Source: Bradyrhizobium arachidis (lineage in GTDB: Bacteria > Pseudomonadota > Alphaproteobacteria > Rhizobiales > Xanthobacteraceae). Taken from it: 64,000 bases of DNA. Below, piece by piece: positions 63,624 through 64,000 of the stretch (within the stretch, counting starts at the first letter, position 1; each line of letters begins with the position of its first letter). The stretch spans positions 496,001-560,000 of the forward strand of contig NZ_CP077970.1 in assembly GCF_024758505.1 (NCBI RefSeq), given 5' to 3'. The notes below the pieces were generated by a model that was given only the letters and a program-made list of their open reading frames with translations, did no database searches and was not told the origin of the DNA. The translations under genes were made by a program, and so were the position numbers.

Positions 63624-64000
63624 CTAATCTCGCGTCTTGAGGACCGCGACAAGGTCCAGTTTATCGATGCGTTCACGGATGACCGCCGCGGAAGCGACGG
63701 CAGCCAGCACCACGACGGACGTTGCGACGACATACGTCGAATGCTCGACGACGAGGCGGACGCGCATCAGTTCGCCGGCCAGGTTCGTCTTCATGACCCA
63801 CGCCAGCCCGTAACCCATCACCCAGCCCGGCGGCTGGGCGATCAGTGTCAGGATGGCGAGCTCGAGCAGGAGGATGCGCAGCACCTCGCCGCGCGTGAAG
63901 CCGAGCACGCGCAGGCTTGCCAGTTCCCGCGCCCGTTCGGAGAGCGAGATCCGCGCGTTGTTGTAGACGACGCCGAATGCGATCACGGCGGCGAGCCCGG
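63624..64000 (-). CDS. FtsX-type ABC transporter permease, 5' partial
   Basis: Last 125 residues of the permease; the frame is open to the right edge (LAAVIAFGVVYNNARISLSERARELASLRVLGFTRGEV). Features of the MacB/DevC C-terminal domain: the SLSERARELASLRVLGF segment before a membrane helix (LLLELAILTLIAQPPGWVMG), then a final helix (VVATSVVVLAAVASAAVI). The N-terminal part and the ATPase gene lie outside the window. Confidence 0.8.
   Translation of the reverse strand, partial: GLAAVIAFGVVYNNARISLSERARELASLRVLGFTRGEVLRILLLELAILTLIAQPPGWVMGYGLAWVMKTNLAGELMRVRLVVEHSTYVVATSVVVLAAVASAAVIRERIDKLDLVAVLKTRD

Overview
The window looks like chromosomal DNA of a Bradyrhizobium-type alphaproteobacterium. 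It has high G+C throughout, many short interspersed inverted repeats between genes, and characteristic gene neighbourhoods: homogentisate catabolism with a MarR regulator, form II cox-type molybdenum hydroxylase genes, a lanthanide-type xoxF, otsA/otsB, and FIST plus histidine kinase. No insertion sequence, phage module or CRISPR array was seen. The assignment rests on gene content and repeat style, not on a database search.

Layout. 0-14.3 kb: envelope and signalling genes. These are a Spy/LTXXQ fragment, an unrecognised protein, a membrane nucleotide cyclase, an AsmA protein, a Crp/Fnr regulator, an RND pump with an unusual adaptor, an OmpA-like protein and a caspase-fold/TPR protein that lacks both catalytic residues. 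14.7-17.1 kb: an AHL-lactonase-like hydrolase, an exported methyltransferase and a MarR regulator. 17.1-22.8 kb: an aromatic degradation operon behind a 24-bp palindromic operator (flavin hydroxylase, DUF2783 protein, MBL-fold protein, hmgA, fahA). It probably makes homogentisate and opens it to fumarylacetoacetate. 23-29.5 kb: a CaiB-type CoA-transferase and a coxS-coxL-coxM molybdenum hydroxylase, with coxG divergent and a small unannotated-looking CxxC protein between them. 29.8-34.4 kb: a lanthanide-type PQQ alcohol dehydrogenase (xoxF), a fused XoxJ-cytochrome c protein, and two NarL/LuxR response regulators. The second regulator has a perfect FixK/FNR box upstream.

34.5-48.8 kb is the most unusual part. 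A minus-strand operon encodes a formylglycine-generating enzyme, a Cys-type sulfatase, an exported HAD phosphatase, a double-length DUF1254/DUF1214 protein, an outer-membrane MetA-type channel, a Cache-containing nucleotide cyclase and, overlapping it by 4 nt, an orphan NMT1/SsuA-like binding protein. A SulP sulfate permease lies just upstream, and a Cys-rich secreted protein and a DUF1349 protein lie downstream. Two about 72-bp direct repeats bracket this block. Each carries a promoter-like -35/-10 pair pointing at sulP or at the Cys-rich gene. I read this as a sulfate-ester scavenging and sensing locus, but the function is inferred.

49-56.3 kb holds a FIST sensor/hybrid kinase pair (NosP/NahK-like) and two tandem chemoreceptors whose last 1.1 kb has been duplicated or converted. 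56.5-61.5 kb holds DUF3175, an MFS carrier coupled to otsB, then otsA. A tRNA-Ser(GGA) lies at 61.7 kb, followed by a gene-free stretch with an odd GTTGAC/GTTAAC repeat. The window ends inside a HlyD/FtsX-type ABC exporter.
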